Positions 6,306 to 7,806 of a stretch of 7,806 bases of DNA are shown here, piece by piece. Below the pieces are notes generated by a model. It worked only from the letters and a program-made list of their open reading frames with translations, searched no databases and was not told where the DNA came from. Each line of letters starts with the position of its first letter. Positions within the stretch are counted from its first letter, which is position 1. The translations under genes and the position numbers were made by a program. Source of the DNA: an uncultured Oscillospiraceae bacterium (GTDB lineage: Bacteria > Bacillota > Clostridia > Oscillospirales > Oscillospiraceae). The DNA lies in the NCBI GenBank assembly GCA_934621665.1, contig CAKTUT010000080.1:1-7806 (forward strand), given 5' to 3'.

Positions 6306-6352
6306 CAGTGGGTTGACGATTTTGAACAAAAAAGAAGAAAAGGAGTGCTGAT

Positions 6353-7728
6353 ATGACAGAAGCACAAACGCAAAACAAAATGGGCGTAATGCCGATTGAC
6401 CGGCTGCTGATTTCCATGTCGCTGCCGATGATGATTTCCATGCTGGTACAGGCGCTTTATAATATCGTGGACAGCGTTTTTGTTGCCCGCATCAGCGAGG
6501 ACGCGCTGACCGCTGTTTCCATCTCGTTTCCCATCCAGAACCTGATGATTGCGCTGTCGGTCGGCATTGCGGTCGGTGTGAACGCACTGCTTTCCAAGAG
6601 CCTTGGCGAGGGCAATCCCGAACGCGCCTGCCAAATTGCCGAACAGGGCATCTTCATTGAGGCAATCTGCTATGTGCTGTTTTTACTGCTCGGCCTGTTT
6701 GGAATGCGGTTGTTTTTTGAAAGCCAGACGAATGATGCAGAGATTACGCGTCTTGGTATCGAGTATCTCAGCGTCTGCTGCATTTTCTCATTTGGCCTGT
6801 TTGTCCAGATTATCTTTGAGCGGCTTTTGCAGTCCACAGGCCGTACCACACTCGCCATGATCTCCCAGCTGATCGGTGCAATCACAAATATCATTCTTGA
6901 CCCCCTGCTGATCTTCGGCGTTCCGGCACTCGGCATTCCCGCAACCGGCGTTACCGGTGCAGCCGTTGCCACCGTCATCGGCCAGTGCGTAGGCGCGCTT
7001 GCTAGCATTCTTCTCAACAAGTACCGCAATCCCGAAATTGCGCTGGATCTCCGCCATTTCCGCCCCAGCGCCACAATCTGCGGCGAGATTCTGCGCATCG
7101 GCGTTCCATCGGCCATCATGGGCTCAATCGGCTCCGTCATGACCTATGGCATCAACAAGATTCTCTTTTCGTTTGACGCACAGGGCAAAACAGCTACCGC
7201 CGTATTCGGTGTCTATTTTAAGCTCCAGAGCTTTGTCTTTATGCCGGTTTTTGGTCTGAATAACGGCGTTGTCCCAATCATTTCCTACAATTATGGCGCG
7301 AAAAAGCGTGAGCGCATTACCAAAACCATCCGCTACAGCGCCATTTACGCAACGGTCATTATGGTGCTCGGCTTTTCCATCTTCCAGCTGTGCCCTGCGC
7401 TGCTGCTTCAGATGTTTGACGCGTCTGAGCAGATGCTCGCCATCGGCGTGCCGGCGCTGCGCTCAGCTACTGCTTTATTTTCGCCGGTGTGAGTATCGTC
7501 TGCTCGTCGGTATTTCAGGCGCTTGGCAACGGCTTTTTCAGTATGCTCATGTCCATTGCCCGTCAGCTGCTGATTCTTCTTCCCGCCGCTTATCTGCTGG
7601 CACATCTGGCAGGGCTGCACGCTGTCTGGTACGCATTCCCGCTTGCCGAGATCTGCTGCTTGATTCTCTGCCTGTTCATGCTGCGGCACACATATAAAAC
7701 GATCATTGATCCGCTTGAAGCGACATGA
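6353..7728 (+). pseudogene. MATE-family multidrug efflux transporter, frameshifted
   Basis: MATE proteins expel cationic drugs and metabolites in exchange for Na+ or H+. The first frame (6353–7492) starts at an ATG with AGGAG seven bases upstream and gives a typical N-terminus: PIDRLLISMSLPMMISMLVQ, then ALYNIVDSVFVAR in the first helix. GRTTLAMISQLIGAITNIIL begins at residue 163, GAAVATVIGQ follows, and the second half opens with LRIGVPSAIM. After VPALR (ending at 7462) the match is lost and the frame stops at 7490–7492. The match resumes in the -1 frame at 7465 with SYCFIFAGVSIVCSSVFQALGNGFF and ends at 7728. Joined, the product is about 457 residues, normal for the family, so the gene looks intact apart from one small indel at 7463–7464. 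The broken form would lack roughly the last two helices. This is either a true mutation or a sequencing error. Confidence 0.85.
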
Positions 7729-7740
7729 CAAAACCGAGAA

Positions 7741-7776
7741 CAGCCCTCTGCGGTATTCCGCAGAGGGCTGCTTTTT
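7741..7776 (+). terminator. Intrinsic terminator after the MATE gene
   Basis: A perfect 13-base-pair stem, CAGCCCTCTGCGG (7741–7753) with CCGCAGAGGGCTG (7758–7770), closes on TATT and is followed by CTTTTT. It lies 12 bases past the stop at 7728. On the minus strand the same stem is followed by TTCTCGGTTTTG, so it might serve both directions. Confidence 0.9.
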
Positions 7777-7806
7777 AGTTATTGTCCGCTGCCTCAGCTA
7801 CGCAGT
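7775..7806 (-). CDS. Possible C-terminal end of a converging gene
   Basis: One minus-strand frame is open from the window edge for nine codons (CVAEAADNN) and ends at TAA (7777–7775), right beside the 13-base-pair terminator hairpin. The other two minus-strand frames have stops here. The position of the stop next to a shared terminator is what convergent genes often show, but nine codons are too few to identify a protein. Confidence 0.22.
   Translation of the reverse strand, partial: CVAEAADNN

Noticed and set aside
7470..7492. Programmed -1 ribosomal frameshift in the MATE gene.
   Set aside because: A -1 shift would restore the frame, but T-TTA-TTT at 7474–7480 does not fit the X-XXY-YYZ slippery rule. 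The homology also switches frame earlier, near 7463, so an indel explains it better.

Overview
The window looks like chromosomal DNA from a low-to-mid GC Gram-positive bacterium, most likely class Clostridia (an Oscillospirales/Ruminococcaceae-type gut lineage). This is an inference from four things: near-perfect AGGAGG ribosome binding sites at almost every gene, consensus sigma-A type promoters, Clostridia-like protein sequences, and the YceD–L32 gene pair. The exact genus cannot be read from the sequence.

Layout. On the minus strand at the left end is a housekeeping block, read right to left: a YceD/DUF177 protein, ribosomal protein L32 (rpmF), a terminator-like hairpin, and the first 44 codons of the ribosome-assembly GTPase Der, cut by the window edge. 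A 170-base divergent promoter region separates this block from a plus-strand RluA-family pseudouridine synthase, which ends at a strong hairpin. All four of these genes act on ribosomes or structured RNA.

The centre (about 2178–6239) is a complete polyamine ABC transporter operon, potA-potB-potC-potD. It has one good promoter, overlapping gene junctions and a strong terminator. PotA is the ATPase, PotB and PotC are the two membrane permeases, and PotD is the extracellular binding protein. PotD carries no lipobox. Instead it has a cleavable-type signal peptide and a C-terminal transmembrane helix with a basic tail, so it is probably held at the membrane by its C-terminus. Several residues that align with the E. 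coli PotD ligand pocket are changed.

The right end holds a MATE-family efflux gene with its own promoter and terminator. Its reading frame is broken near base 7463: the first frame stops at 7492 and the last about 87 residues continue in another frame to 7728. This is either a real pseudogene (or recent mutation) or a sequencing error. A possible last few codons of a converging minus-strand gene lie at the right edge.

I found no mobile element, CRISPR array, tRNA, rRNA or convincing riboswitch, and nothing that amounts to a new biological system. The points most worth checking are the C-terminal anchor and pocket of PotD, the MATE frameshift, and the duplicated sequence that links the rpmF terminator to the der ribosome binding site.
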